Source of the DNA: Maritimibacter alkaliphilus HTCC2654
GTDB lineage: Bacteria > Pseudomonadota > Alphaproteobacteria > Rhodobacterales > Rhodobacteraceae
Length of the DNA: 64,000 nt
Assembly (NCBI RefSeq): GCF_000152805.1
Contig: NZ_CH902578.1
Location: 1,549,927 to 1,613,926 of the forward strand
Reading direction: 5' to 3'
Numbering within the stretch: position 1 is the stretch's first letter; every line of letters begins with the position of its first letter. A program made the translations under genes and the position numbers. The notes beneath the pieces were generated by a model. It had not been told where the DNA came from and searched no databases. It saw only the letters and a program-made list of their open reading frames with translations. Below are positions 31,538 to 39,676 of the stretch, piece after piece.

Positions 31538-31925
31538 GTTTCCAGCTCCTCATCGGTCGCAGCAAAGCCGCCCGGGTAAATCCTTGAAGCCCGCCTTCTA
31601 TAGAAACGCGGGCCTGAGTCAACCACCCTTCCACCACTTTTCGCACCCCGCACCCGCGAGTCTTCTGTGGGTCAAGGATCGCGCCAGCGACCACGGCCCT
31701 GGCCGTGGCTCGTCCTTGACCCGCAGACGACTCGCACCATGCTTGAACAGGCGCTCTGAGGGGGCAGTCCTGCCCCTCAGACGCCTCCCCAGCAAAGGCC
31801 GCAGGGATCACGCCACGACCGACGCGCGGCAAGGGCGGCCACCGCGGCGTCCCGGCGCAGCCGGGGCGGCGCACATCCTGTGCGGGCGTGCGCCCGCGCC
31901 TTTCGATCGCGGAAAACGTGGATAT
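31538..31925. other. Intergenic region between rnpB and rpmG, rich in dyads
   Basis: No plausible gene. It contains the nested inverted repeat at 31656-31735, a hairpin at 31755-31781 (TCTGAGGGG with CCCCTCAGA arms) and a third dyad GCGGGCG-TG-CGCCCGC at 31882-31897 that could end rnpB transcription on the minus strand. The rest is GC-rich without recognisable content. It must also hold the rpmG promoter. Confidence 0.6.
31656..31735. repeat. 80-bp nested inverted repeat
   Basis: Outer arms start GCGAGTC at 31656 and end GACTCGC at 31735; about 20 of 22 arm positions are complementary, including TGGGTCAAGGA against TCCTTGACCCG. Inside is a second perfect hairpin CCACGGCC-CT-GGCCGTGG (31691-31708). 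Could be a mobile miniature repeat, a processed RNA hairpin or a terminator. No similar copy is in this window. Confidence 0.7.
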
Positions 31926-32329
31926 GCGCGGACGGCCTGTAAGCCGGATTCTGTGACGCCGGGTCGCCCCGGTGCCGACGATCATTCCTCTAGGCGATCC
32001 GTTACCGAACCGCTCGAGCTGCCAACCCGGACCTCCGGGCCAAGGCGGCCCTGCCCTCGCGGGGCGCGAGGTCCCTATTCGGCATTGCTCCCGGTGGGGC
32101 TTGCCGTGCCGGTCCGGTTGCCCGTCCCGCGGTGGGCTCTTACCCCACCGTTTCAGCCTTACCCGGGGTTCATCGCGTCAGCGATTGACCCGGGCGGTTT
32201 GTTCTCTGTGGCGCTTTCCCTCGGGTTGCCCCGGCCGGGCGTTACCCGGCACCGTTGCCTTGTGGAGTCCGGACTTTCCTCCCGCAGCGGAGTTGCCCCC
32301 GCCACCGGCGACCGTCCGGCCATCCGCGC
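31926..32329 (-). ncRNA. rnpB: RNase P RNA (bacterial class A)
   Basis: Catalytic RNA of RNase P, which removes 5' leaders of tRNA precursors. On the minus strand the 5' part reads GGCCGGACGGTCGCC and GAGGAAAGTCCGGACTCC, the conserved P1-P4 start of bacterial RNase P RNA, and the 3' end has the ACAGAATCCGGCTTACAG block. The ends pair in a 12-bp P1 helix: 31926-31937 (GCGCGGACGGCC) with 32318-32329. Total about 404 nt, normal for the family. The 5' end lies ten bases after the amidase stop, so its promoter must be inside that gene or it is processed from a longer transcript. Confidence 0.97.
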
Positions 32330-32338
32330 GAGGGTCAT

Positions 32339-33022
32339 CTAGGCGGCGGGCGCGCCCCGGTCAACGGGGAAGCGGTCGGCCAGATCGCGAATGATGGCCA
32401 TGTCGCGCCCGTCGAACGGCCCCCGCGCCCAGGGCCGAAAGCGTTGGCGCATCGCGTCCAGCACCGCACCGAAGCCCTCGCCCACCGGATATCCGAAGAT
32501 CCGGGCCGCGCCGAGAAACGCCTCTTCGCGGGGCTGCGCCCCCTCATCGTTCGGGTCGGGCCAGACCGCCTGCCCTTCGCGTGCGAGACGACGCCAGTCG
32601 AACCGGCGGCCTGGATCGGATTTGCGCAGGGGCGCGAAATCGGAATGGCCGATCACGCCGTGGAGCGGGATGGACCAGCGGCCCCGGATGTCGGAAATCA
32701 ACGTGGTGAGCGCCGCCATCTGCGGTTCGGTGAACGGAACGAGGCCGGAATTGTCCAATTCGATGCCGATGGAGCGCGAGTTCACGTCACCGCGCCCGCC
32801 CCAGTCGCCCTGACCCGCGTGCCATGCGCGTCGGTCTTCCTCGACCATCTGCCACAGCGCCCCGTCCTGCGCGATGAGGTAGTGGCACGATACCTCGTGC
32901 TCCGGGCTGCACAGCCGGTCCAACGCGGCCTCGGCGCTGGCCATGGCGGTGTAATGGATGACGATGAGTTCGGGGACCAGCCCGTCGCGGCGATCCCCGA
33001 AATTGGGCGATGGACGCCAGAT
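32339..33022 (-). CDS. AmpD-like N-acetylmuramoyl-L-alanine amidase, start codon unclear
   Basis: Zinc amidase that cleaves the lactyl-peptide bond of muropeptides. Ligands: His of ELIVIHYTAM, and His and Asp of IGHSDFAPLRKSDPG; VSCHYLI and IGIELDN also fit. The first ATG (32944) comes after the zinc His, so it cannot be the true start. The reading frame upstream is open and encodes WRPSPNFGDRRDGLVPELIV, the usual family N-terminus, but has no ATG, GTG or TTG back to the stop near 33065. The likely start is the ATC at 33022-33020, overlapping the stop of the upstream gene. A rare start or an ATG-to-ATC change is suspected. Confidence 0.85.
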   Translation of the reverse strand: MWRPSPNFGDRRDGLVPELIVIHYTAMASAEAALDRLCSPEHEVSCHYLIAQDGALWQMVEEDRRAWHAGQGDWGGRGDVNSRSIGIELDNSGLVPFTEPQMAALTTLISDIRGRWSIPLHGVIGHSDFAPLRKSDPGRRFDWRRLAREGQAVWPDPNDEGAQPREEAFLGAARIFGYPVGEGFGAVLDAMRQRFRPWARGPFDGRDMAIIRDLADRFPVDRGAPAA

Positions 33023-33026
33023 CGCG

Positions 33027-33800
33027 TTACTGCGGGGTATCGCCCAGCGTCTCCCGGTCGGTGTATTCGGTCACGACTTCGGGCGCACCCTGACGGGCGG
33101 CGCGGAACGGGGCCGGATCCCAGTAACAGGCGAAGCCGTCGCCATCGGGGTCGAGCCCCTGCGGATCGCGGTTCGGGCCACCGGCGTTCAGGAACGCCTC
33201 CTGCGCCAGATCGCTGTGGGAATATTTGGCGCAGTTCCGCTCGAACCGGGCCTGCGCGTTGAAGCCCGAACGGCTGTAAAGCTGCTGGCCGCGTGCATTG
33301 TTCGTCGCGAGGGCGAACTTCACGACCGATGCGCCGTTGCCGCCTTCGCGCTGCGGCACCTCGGTGGGATGGATCACCACGTATTGCGCGCGGTTCTCGG
33401 CCAGACGCTCGGCGTCGGACTGGATCGATTCCCGTTCCGACACGGCCTGAAAGTTGTTCTCGTCCGAGATCACGGCCGTGTTCGCCACGGCCCCGTCTTC
33501 GACCGCCGCGCCGGAGGTGACGGGCGGCACCGTGGCGGTGCCCGCATTCACCGTCGCACTGGACGACATCGCGCTGAGGGGCGCGCCTGTAGTGGTCGTC
33601 GTCGTCGCCGGGCCGCTCAGGCCCAGAACCTGCGAGGTTTCCGCCGCGATTGCCGCGCCTTCGCTGTCGATCGGCTGGCTCGACACCGTGGCCGCGCCGG
33701 GGAGCGTCGCCTCGTTCGCGCTCTGCGCCCCGCTGTCGGGGATCGGTCCGGCGCAGGCGGCCAGTGCCAGAACGGATGTAAGGAGTGCGGCGTTACGCAT
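33027..33800 (-). CDS. Excalibur-type lipoprotein
   Basis: A 257-residue predicted lipoprotein: the lipobox LAAC puts the modified cysteine at residue 16. The middle is low-complexity (Thr/Ala-rich, TTTTTTG near residue 65), probably an extended spacer. The C-terminus carries DPDGDGFACYWDP preceded by FNAQARFERNCAKYSHSDLA, an Excalibur-like calcium-binding pattern (DxDxDGxxC with a partner Cys) found in extracellular nuclease-associated proteins. Likely anchored in the envelope with the Ca-binding domain outwards. The stop overlaps the presumed start of the amidase, so the two envelope genes may be translationally coupled. Confidence 0.75.
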   Translation of the reverse strand: MRNAALLTSVLALAACAGPIPDSGAQSANEATLPGAATVSSQPIDSEGAAIAAETSQVLGLSGPATTTTTTGAPLSAMSSSATVNAGTATVPPVTSGAAVEDGAVANTAVISDENNFQAVSERESIQSDAERLAENRAQYVVIHPTEVPQREGGNGASVVKFALATNNARGQQLYSRSGFNAQARFERNCAKYSHSDLAQEAFLNAGGPNRDPQGLDPDGDGFACYWDPAPFRAARQGAPEVVTEYTDRETLGDTPQ

Positions 33801-33833
33801 GTTTTCAGGGTCTCCGGAGGGATTTCCGGCCGT

Positions 33834-35318
33834 TTACCACCATTTTTCCGGCTTGGAAACAAAACCGGCCGCGCCTTCGAGGGCGTAGGCGACATTCAGC
33901 AGGTCACCCTCTTCCCACGGACGCCCGATGAGTTGCAGCCCAAGCGGAAGCCCTTGTTTGTCGAGCCCGGCGGGAACCGAGATGCCCGGCAGTCCGGCAA
34001 GGTTCACGGTGACGGTGAACACGTCTTGCAGATACATTTCGACCGGATCGGCCTCGGACATCTCACCCAGACCGAAGGCCGGACCGGGGGTCGCGGGGGT
34101 CAGGATCGCGTCGACGCCCTGATCGAACGCCTCGTCGAAGTCGCGCTTGATGAGCGCACGCACGCGGCGGGCGCGGTTGTAATAGGCGTCGTAGAAGCCT
34201 GCCGACAGCACGTAGGTGCCGACCATGACGCGGCGCTGCACCTCATGCCCGAAGCCCTCGGCGCGGGTCTTTTCGTACATGTCGACGATGCCTTCGCCCT
34301 TGGCGAGCGATGCACGGTGGCCGTAGCGCACGCCGTCATAGCGGGCGAGGTTCGAGGACGCCTCGGCGGGCGCGATCACGTAATAGGCTGGCAGCGCGTA
34401 TTTCGTGTGGGGGAGCGAGATGTCGATGATCCGGGCGCCGGCGTCCTTCAGCATCGCGGTGCCGTCGGCCCAGAGCTTTTCGACCTCTTCCGGCATCCCG
34501 TCCATCCGGTATTCCTTGGGAATACCGATCACCTTGCCCTTGATGTCGCCCGTCAGCATCGCCTCGAAGTTCGGCACCGGAATGTCCGCCGAGGTCGAAT
34601 CCTTCGGGTCATGCGAACACATGGCTTCCAGCATGATCGCGGCGTCGCGCACGTTCTTGGTCATCGGCCCGGCCTGATCCAGCGACGAGGCGAAGGCGAT
34701 GATGCCCCAGCGCGAGCAGCGCCCGTAGGTCGGTTTGATGCCGGTGATCCCGGTCAGTGCGGCGGGCTGGCGGATCGAGCCGCCGGTGTCGGTGCCGGTG
34801 GCGGCAAGGCACAGATCGGCGGCGACGGCCGAAGCCGAGCCACCCGACGAGCCGCCGGGCGTGAGCTGGCGGTCGTCCACTTTCCACGGGTTCACGGCAT
34901 TGCCGTAGACGCTGGTTTCATTGGACGAGCCCATGGCGAATTCGTCCATGTTGAGCTTGCCCAGCATGACCGCGCCCGCGTCGATCAGGTTCTGGCTGAC
35001 AGTCGATTCATACTCCGGCTTGAACCCTTCGAGGATGCCCGACGCCGCCTGGCTTTCGACGCCCTGCGTGCAGAACAGGTCCTTGATCCCGACCGGGATA
35101 CCGCACATGGCGGGGGCCTCTTCGCCGCTTTTCAGGCGCGCATCGGCGGCCTTGGCGCGCTCCAGCGCGATGTCAGGCGTCTTGTGCACGAAGGCATTGA
35201 GCGCGCCCGCGGCGTCGATGGCGCCGATGCAGGCCTCGGTCAGTTCCACGCTCGTCACGTCGCCCTTCTTCAGCGCGTCGCGCGCTTCGGCGATGGTCAG
35301 CTTGTTCAGATCGGACAT
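33834..35318 (-). CDS. gatA: Glutamyl/aspartyl-tRNA amidotransferase subunit A
   Basis: A 494-residue amidase that frees ammonia from glutamine for GatB to amidate Glu-tRNA(Gln) or Asp-tRNA(Asn). The amidase-signature catalytic Lys is in [15 protein letters not shown], and the Ser-cis-Ser region is [19 protein letters not shown] with [14 protein letters not shown]. All triad residues are present, length is normal. It starts one base inside gatC, so the two are an operon. gatB is not adjacent. Confidence 0.97.
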   Translation of the reverse strand: MSDLNKLTIAEARDALKKGDVTSVELTEACIGAIDAAGALNAFVHKTPDIALERAKAADARLKSGEEAPAMCGIPVGIKDLFCTQGVESQAASGILEGFKPEYESTVSQNLIDAGAVMLGKLNMDEFAMGSSNETSVYGNAVNPWKVDDRQLTPGGSSGGSASAVAADLCLAATGTDTGGSIRQPAALTGITGIKPTYGRCSRWGIIAFASSLDQAGPMTKNVRDAAIMLEAMCSHDPKDSTSADIPVPNFEAMLTGDIKGKVIGIPKEYRMDGMPEEVEKLWADGTAMLKDAGARIIDISLPHTKYALPAYYVIAPAEASSNLARYDGVRYGHRASLAKGEGIVDMYEKTRAEGFGHEVQRRVMVGTYVLSAGFYDAYYNRARRVRALIKRDFDEAFDQGVDAILTPATPGPAFGLGEMSEADPVEMYLQDVFTVTVNLAGLPGISVPAGLDKQGLPLGLQLIGRPWEEGDLLNVAYALEGAAGFVSKPEKWW

Positions 35319-35605
35319 TATTCAACCACCTTCGGCACGGCGAAAAAGCCCTCGCGGGCATCGGGGGCGTTTCGCAGGATCTTGTCGGCCTGATCGCCTT
35401 CGGTCACCACGTCCTCACGCCGTTTGAGGCGCTGGGGGGTCACCGAGGTCATCGGTTCGATCCCGTCCACGTTCACCTCGTTCAACTCTTCGATGAAGCC
35501 CAGGATGGTGTTGAATTCGTCCGCCAGCGCGGGGAGCGCGTCATCCTCGACCCGGATGCGGGCGAGATGCGCCACCTTGCGCGCGGTGTCCTTGTCGATC
35601 GACAT
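35318..35605 (-). CDS. gatC: Glutamyl/aspartyl-tRNA amidotransferase subunit C
   Basis: A 95-residue small subunit that stabilises GatA-GatB. The pattern [22 protein letters not shown], then [21 protein letters not shown], is diagnostic of GatC. I use the ATG at 35605; the ORF from 35659 includes an unlikely extension. Its stop overlaps the start of gatA by one base. Confidence 0.96.
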   Translation of the reverse strand: MSIDKDTARKVAHLARIRVEDDALPALADEFNTILGFIEELNEVNVDGIEPMTSVTPQRLKRREDVVTEGDQADKILRNAPDAREGFFAVPKVVE

Positions 35606-35633
35606 ATCTGCCTCCGTAAACGTCCGTGGCGGT

Positions 35634-36287
35634 TTAGCCTTGGCGGGCCTTAGCTGCAAGCATGTGCCGGATGTAGAAACTGGCGAACCAGCCGAGAAGG
35701 AAAGCGTTCAGCAGATGCCACAGGAAATGGGTGCCGATCGGAAGCTGGCCGCAGACCCGTTCGTCGAGGCTGCGGAAGGTGATCGAGAGCGCGAGGAGCG
35801 CGAAGCCTGTCCAGAAATCCCACGCGAGCTGGCCCGAGGCCATGATCGCGAACAGGCCGATCCAGAGAAGCACGGGGATATAGCCGGCCGACGAGCCGAG
35901 CCACGGCGCGATATTGCCGATGGGATAGGCGACGGCCATGAACGGGAAGAACAGAAGCGTGATGATCGCGGCCATCGGCAGCGACTGTCTGAACAGATCC
36001 CAGGTGGCCGCGAAGGTGAAAAGCAGGACGAAGATCAGGATCGGCGCCGTGTCCATCGCCCCCGCCCAGCGTGTCGCGAAGGTGTGGAACAGGAACGACC
36101 CGATTCCGATGGCGAAAAGCACGATCGCCATCGCCTCGGCCAGCGGCAGCCCGCGCCCCTGCGCCTTGCGCCAGATGACGAACCCCGAAACCAGGAAGGC
36201 GATGTTGGTCAGGGCATTGATCGGCTCGGCCCAGAACCCGAACCCCATCCGTTCGCAATAGGCGTCGATCTGCGCGGTCCAGTCCAT
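35634..36287 (-). CDS. Ceramidase-family membrane protein
   Basis: A 217-residue membrane protein with about seven transmembrane helices. The CREST-superfamily pattern is visible: WAEPINALTNIAFLVSG, then SFLFHTFATRWAGAMDTAPI with the His/Asp metal ligands, and GTHFLWHLLNAFLLG with two later histidines. Alkaline ceramidases hydrolyse an amide in lipids; in roseobacters these proteins may act on ceramide-like or ornithine lipids. Two starts are possible: 36293 (MSMDW) and 36287 (MDW); I prefer 36287 because GGAGGGG then has proper spacing. It is divergent from the UPF0173 gene with 52 bp between. Confidence 0.82.
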   Translation of the reverse strand: MDWTAQIDAYCERMGFGFWAEPINALTNIAFLVSGFVIWRKAQGRGLPLAEAMAIVLFAIGIGSFLFHTFATRWAGAMDTAPILIFVLLFTFAATWDLFRQSLPMAAIITLLFFPFMAVAYPIGNIAPWLGSSAGYIPVLLWIGLFAIMASGQLAWDFWTGFALLALSITFRSLDERVCGQLPIGTHFLWHLLNAFLLGWFASFYIRHMLAAKARQG

Positions 36288-36339
36288 CGACATCCCCTCC
36301 CATCCTGTTACGCTCCCGTCCAAAACAGGAGGTATCCCC

Positions 36340-37032
36340 ATGAAGATCATCTGGCACGGACACGCAAGCTTCCGCATCGAAATCGAGGATCAGGTTCTCT
36401 TGATCGACCCGTGGCTCGAAGGCAACCCGATGCTGCCCGAAGACCAGTGGGCGGCCGCGACCGAGGGCGCGACCCATGTGCTCGTCACCCACGGGCATTT
36501 CGACCACGCCAATTCGGCGGTCGGAATCTGCGGCGACAAGGGCATCCCCTGCGTCGGCATTTTCGACCTGATGGGGTTCTGGGAGAAAAAGCACGGGCTG
36601 GAGGTCATAGGCTTCAACAAGGGCGGCACGGTGAAGCTGGGCAAGGTGGCGGTCACGATGGTGAACGCGACCCATTCCTCGTCCGAGCAGACCGCGGACG
36701 GCCCGCGCTACCTCGGCAACGAATCGGGCTACATGATCTCGGGCGAGGGTCACACGATCTATGTCTCGGGCGACACCGACATCATGGCCGACATGGAGTG
36801 GATGGGCGACATCCACAAACCGGACATCGGCATCCTGTGTGCGGGCGGTCATTTCACGATGGATATGGCGCGCGCGTCCTACGCGGCGAAGCGGTATTTC
36901 GACTTCAAGACCGTGATCCCGTGCCATTACCGCACCTTCCCGCTGCTCGAGCAGTCGGCCGAGGTGATGAAGGGCGAGTTGAAGGGCGTCGAGGTGATCG
37001 AGCCCGAGGTGATGCAAGCCATCGAGATCTGA
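36340..37032 (+). CDS. UPF0173 metal-dependent hydrolase (beta-lactamase fold)
   Basis: A 230-residue cytoplasmic metallo-hydrolase. MKIIWHGHASFRIE, LVTHGHFDHANSAVG and later YVSGDTDIMADME, CAGGHFTMD and CHYRTF are the metal-binding boxes of the UPF0173/YtkL group. Its substrate is unknown. A ribosome site AGGAGG precedes the ATG. After the stop there is a GC-rich dyad and a dispersed repeat before tadA. Confidence 0.9.
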   Translation: MKIIWHGHASFRIEIEDQVLLIDPWLEGNPMLPEDQWAAATEGATHVLVTHGHFDHANSAVGICGDKGIPCVGIFDLMGFWEKKHGLEVIGFNKGGTVKLGKVAVTMVNATHSSSEQTADGPRYLGNESGYMISGEGHTIYVSGDTDIMADMEWMGDIHKPDIGILCAGGHFTMDMARASYAAKRYFDFKTVIPCHYRTFPLLEQSAEVMKGELKGVEVIEPEVMQAIEI

Positions 37033-37039
37033 GGCTTCG

Positions 37040-37121
37040 CGGCGGGCAAGCCCGCCACGACCCGCTGGGGGAGGCCAGCCTCCCCCAGACCCCCTCCGGG
37101 ATATTTCGGACCGGAAAGGTG
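37040..37121. repeat. Dispersed intergenic repeat, copy 2
   Basis: It contains GCGGGC-AA-GCCCGC, then GGGGGAGGC-CA-GCCTCCCCC, then CCCCCTCCGGGATATTTCGG and ACCGGAAAGG. The last part matches 6176-6244 closely. It fills the gap between two convergent genes. Confidence 0.65.
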
Positions 37122-37122
37122 T

Positions 37123-37575
37123 TTAGCGTTTTTTGCCGAAGAAGGTCTTGAGGAGCGTCTCGGCCTCGGCGGCGGCGATTCCGTCGTAGACGTCGGGCGC
37201 GTGATGGCATTGCGGGTGGCTGAAGACGCGCGCGCCGTGGGCGGTGCCGCCGGATTTGGGGTCGGAGGCGCCGTAATACAGGCGGCGGATGCGTGCGAAG
37301 GAAATGACGGCGGCGCACATCGGGCAGGGTTCGAGCGTGACATAGAGGTCGTGATCCGGGAGGCGCTCAGATCCTGCGGCGGCGCAGGCCGCGCGGATCA
37401 CCAGCGTTTCGGCATGGGCCGTGGGGTCGGACAATTCGCGCGTCCGGTTGCCTGCCTGCGCGACGATGGTGCCGTCCGGGCCGACCAGCACCGCGCCCAC
37501 GGGCACTTCGCCGCGGTCGGCGGCGGCGCGCGCCTCGTCCAGGGCCGCATCCATGTATGAGCGAAAGCCGGTCAT
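37123..37575 (-). CDS. tadA: tRNA adenosine deaminase TadA / nucleoside deaminase
   Basis: A 150-residue zinc deaminase. Zinc ligands and catalytic Glu lie in SDPTAHAETLVIR (HAE) and LEPCPMCAAVISFARI (PCxxC). Members convert A34 to inosine in tRNA-Arg; the YYGASDPKSGG and NRTRELSDPTAHAE pattern fits TadA, though guanine deaminase-like proteins are close. Length is normal. It is divergent from rluB with about 60 bp between, which share promoters. Confidence 0.9.
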   Translation of the reverse strand: MTGFRSYMDAALDEARAAADRGEVPVGAVLVGPDGTIVAQAGNRTRELSDPTAHAETLVIRAACAAAGSERLPDHDLYVTLEPCPMCAAVISFARIRRLYYGASDPKSGGTAHGARVFSHPQCHHAPDVYDGIAAAEAETLLKTFFGKKR

Positions 37576-37637
37576 GCCCCTTCATCGCGCGCCGCGCGCC
37601 GCTGGACAAGGGGTGGCCCGCGCCCTATCCGGGGACC

Positions 37638-38438
37638 ATGACCGACAAGACCCCTCCCGGCGACAGGATCGCCAAGGTGCTTTCGCGTGCCGGCGTCGCC
37701 TCGCGCCGCGAGGCCGAGCGCATGATCGAGGCCGGGCGCGTGAGTGTGAACGGCAAGGTGATCGACAGCCCGGCGCTGAACGTCACGCCGCGCGACAAGA
37801 TCACTGTGGACGGCACGCTGGTCGAGAAACCCGAAGCGCCGCGCCTGTGGCTTTACCACAAGCCCACCGGGCTCGTGACCACCGAGCGCGACGAGAAGGG
37901 CCGCGAGACGGTGTTCGACAAGCTGCCGGAGGACATGCCACGGGTGATGAGCGTCGGGCGGCTCGACCTCAATTCCGAAGGGCTTTTGCTCCTCACCAAT
38001 GATGGCGGCATCAAGCGCAAGCTGGAGCTGCCCTCGACCGGCTGGGTGCGCAAGTACCGCGTGCGGGTGAACGGCAAGCCCGAAGAGGCGGTGCTCGAGA
38101 AACTGCGCAAGGGTATCACCGTGGACGGGGAGGCGTTTCAGGGCATGTCCGTAACGCTGGACCGCCAGCAGGGCGCGAACGCCTGGCTCACCATCGGGCT
38201 GCGCGAGGGCAAGAACCGCGAGATCCGCCGCGCGATGGAAGCCGTGGGGCTGACCGTGAACCGGCTAATCCGCATCTCCTATGGTCCGTTCCGTCTGGGC
38301 GAGCTCAAGGCGGGCGCGGTCGAGGAGGTCAAGGGGCGCGTGTTGCGCGACCAGCTTGGGCTTGAGGCGCCGAAAGACCCGACGGGGACCGCGAAAAAGA
38401 CACCCGTGCGCCGCCGTAAGCCGACGCGCAAACGCTGA
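37638..38438 (+). CDS. rluB: 23S rRNA pseudouridine synthase (RluB-type)
   Basis: A 266-residue RsuA/RluB-family enzyme. An S4 RNA-binding domain (RIAKVLSRAGVASRREAERMI) is followed by the catalytic stretch with the nucleophilic Asp in VGRLDLNSEGLLLLTNDG, and GKNREIRRAMEAVG. RluB makes pseudouridine 2605 in 23S rRNA; RluF/RsuA types cannot be ruled out fully. A basic tail (KKTPVRRRKPTRKR) follows. The ATG at 37638 is preferred to the ORF start at 37557. Confidence 0.92.
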   Translation: MTDKTPPGDRIAKVLSRAGVASRREAERMIEAGRVSVNGKVIDSPALNVTPRDKITVDGTLVEKPEAPRLWLYHKPTGLVTTERDEKGRETVFDKLPEDMPRVMSVGRLDLNSEGLLLLTNDGGIKRKLELPSTGWVRKYRVRVNGKPEEAVLEKLRKGITVDGEAFQGMSVTLDRQQGANAWLTIGLREGKNREIRRAMEAVGLTVNRLIRISYGPFRLGELKAGAVEEVKGRVLRDQLGLEAPKDPTGTAKKTPVRRRKPTRKR

Positions 38439-38696
38439 TCCCTTCTCTGTTTCCAGAAACCTCGGGGGTGGGGCGCATTTGCCCTGCAAATGCGTCCAAG
38501 GGGGCTGGCCCCCTTCACCCGTGCGGTTTCGCCAGCGGCGAAAACGCGCAAAACCTGCGCGGGCGCAAGCCCGCTCCGCTTGGGAGCGTCGCGTATCGGC
38601 AAGGTTCCCCGCCTTTTCGGGATTCATCTGGCCCGCAGGCCCCGCAGCCCCTATATCTATCACAAGTCATGGGAATTTCCGGCCGAGGGGGTCGTG
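38439..38696. repeat. Intergenic region with REP-like palindromes
   Basis: No gene is visible. Two perfect palindromic hairpins stand next to each other: CGCATTTGC-CCT-GCAAATGCG at 38474-38494 and AAGGGGGC-TG-GCCCCCTT at 38498-38515. A third, GCGGGC-GCAA-GCCCGC, follows. This resembles the repetitive intergenic palindromes seen in roseobacters. The end of the region holds the ribosome site GAGGGGG for the 27-residue ORF. Confidence 0.6.
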
Positions 38697-38780
38697 GTGT
38701 CCGGTTCCGGTTTGCAGAAACTGTCCTACCTGCTGTTGCTCGCGCTCATTCTGTATGTCGCGGTCACGGGGGGTGGCTGA
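38697..38780 (+). CDS. 27-residue single-span membrane protein
   Basis: From a GTG start the product is MSGSGLQKLSYLLLLALILY and then VAVTGGG, one hydrophobic helix. A ribosome site GAGGGGG is five bases upstream, and its TGA overlaps the ATG of the XpaC gene in TGATG, so translation is coupled. Size is below usual annotation cut-offs. It sits at the head of the XpaC-TelA unit, where short membrane leaders of this type occur in roseobacters. Role unknown; a partner of XpaC/TelA is an inference from position. Confidence 0.6.
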   Translation: MSGSGLQKLSYLLLLALILYVAVTGGG

Positions 38781-39661
38781 TGGCCCAACGGTACGGCGGG
38801 AAATACAGCCCGGACAGGACGGACAAGGCGTCGCCCGCGCCGAAAAACCCGTTCGACGGGCAGACCCGGTCGCGCGCGGGCGGGCGGGTGAACTTCCTTT
38901 TTCTGGCCCCCCTGCCCCTTGCGGTGTCGGCCTTCTTTCTCGACCCGGCGGGTCTGGCCCTGCGCCTTGTCGCCTTCGGCCTGCTGATCCTCGCGGCCTG
39001 GCTCACGCGCGAAGGGGTGCTGGCACACGAGGCCTATGACGCGCGCAAGATCGCGCGCCGCCCTGCTGCGCCGCGCAAGATCCTCGGGTCGGTCACCACC
39101 GGGCTCGGTCTCGCGCTCGCGGGGTTCATGGGCGGCGGCGTGATGAACGCCGTCATCTTCGGGGTGCTGGGGGCCGCGCTTCACGTGATGGCCTTCGGTC
39201 CCGACCCGATGAAGAACAAGGGCATGGAAGGGGTGGACGAGTTCCAGACCGACCGGGTGGCGCGTGCCGTGGGCGAGGCCGAGAAACTGCTTGCCGCGAT
39301 GAAGGATGCGATCCTGCGTGCCCGCGACCGCGAGCTCGAGCGCCGGGTCGACAGCTTTCAGGCCACCGCGCGCCATATGTTCCGCACAATCGAGGACGAC
39401 CCGCGCGATCTGACGGCGGCCCGGAAGTATCTGACGGTCTATCTGATGGGCGCGCGCGACGCGACGGTGAAGTTCGCCGACATCTACAGCCAGTCGCGCA
39501 ACAGTGCGGCGCGGGCGGATTACGTGCGGCTTCTCGACGATCTGGAGACGAATTTCACGGCGCGGACACAGAAGATGCTTACCGACGATCATGCCGATCT
39601 GAACATCGAGATCGACGTGCTGCGTGAACGGCTGGCCCGCGAAGGCGTGGTCAGTTCTTAA
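38780..39661 (+). CDS. XpaC-like membrane protein (5-bromo-4-chloroindolyl phosphate hydrolysis family)
   Basis: A 293-residue protein with four transmembrane segments (two at about residues 38-75 and two at 98-140) and a long C-terminal helical cytoplasmic part (AVGEAEKLLAAMKDAILRARD, onward). XpaC family members are found next to TelA in many bacteria and take part in toxic-anion/envelope stress, but the biochemistry is unknown. I start at the ATG at 38780, coupled to the small ORF; the ORF from 38468 is a shadow. TelA follows after 15 bases. Confidence 0.83.
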   Translation: MAQRYGGKYSPDRTDKASPAPKNPFDGQTRSRAGGRVNFLFLAPLPLAVSAFFLDPAGLALRLVAFGLLILAAWLTREGVLAHEAYDARKIARRPAAPRKILGSVTTGLGLALAGFMGGGVMNAVIFGVLGAALHVMAFGPDPMKNKGMEGVDEFQTDRVARAVGEAEKLLAAMKDAILRARDRELERRVDSFQATARHMFRTIEDDPRDLTAARKYLTVYLMGARDATVKFADIYSQSRNSAARADYVRLLDDLETNFTARTQKMLTDDHADLNIEIDVLRERLAREGVVSS

Positions 39662-39676
39662 AACAGGGACAGGGCG

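Noticed and set aside
31488-32394. Plus-strand open frames over the RNase P RNA
   Set aside because: The segment is rnpB on the minus strand with the P1 helix and conserved cores, so the frames are accidental.
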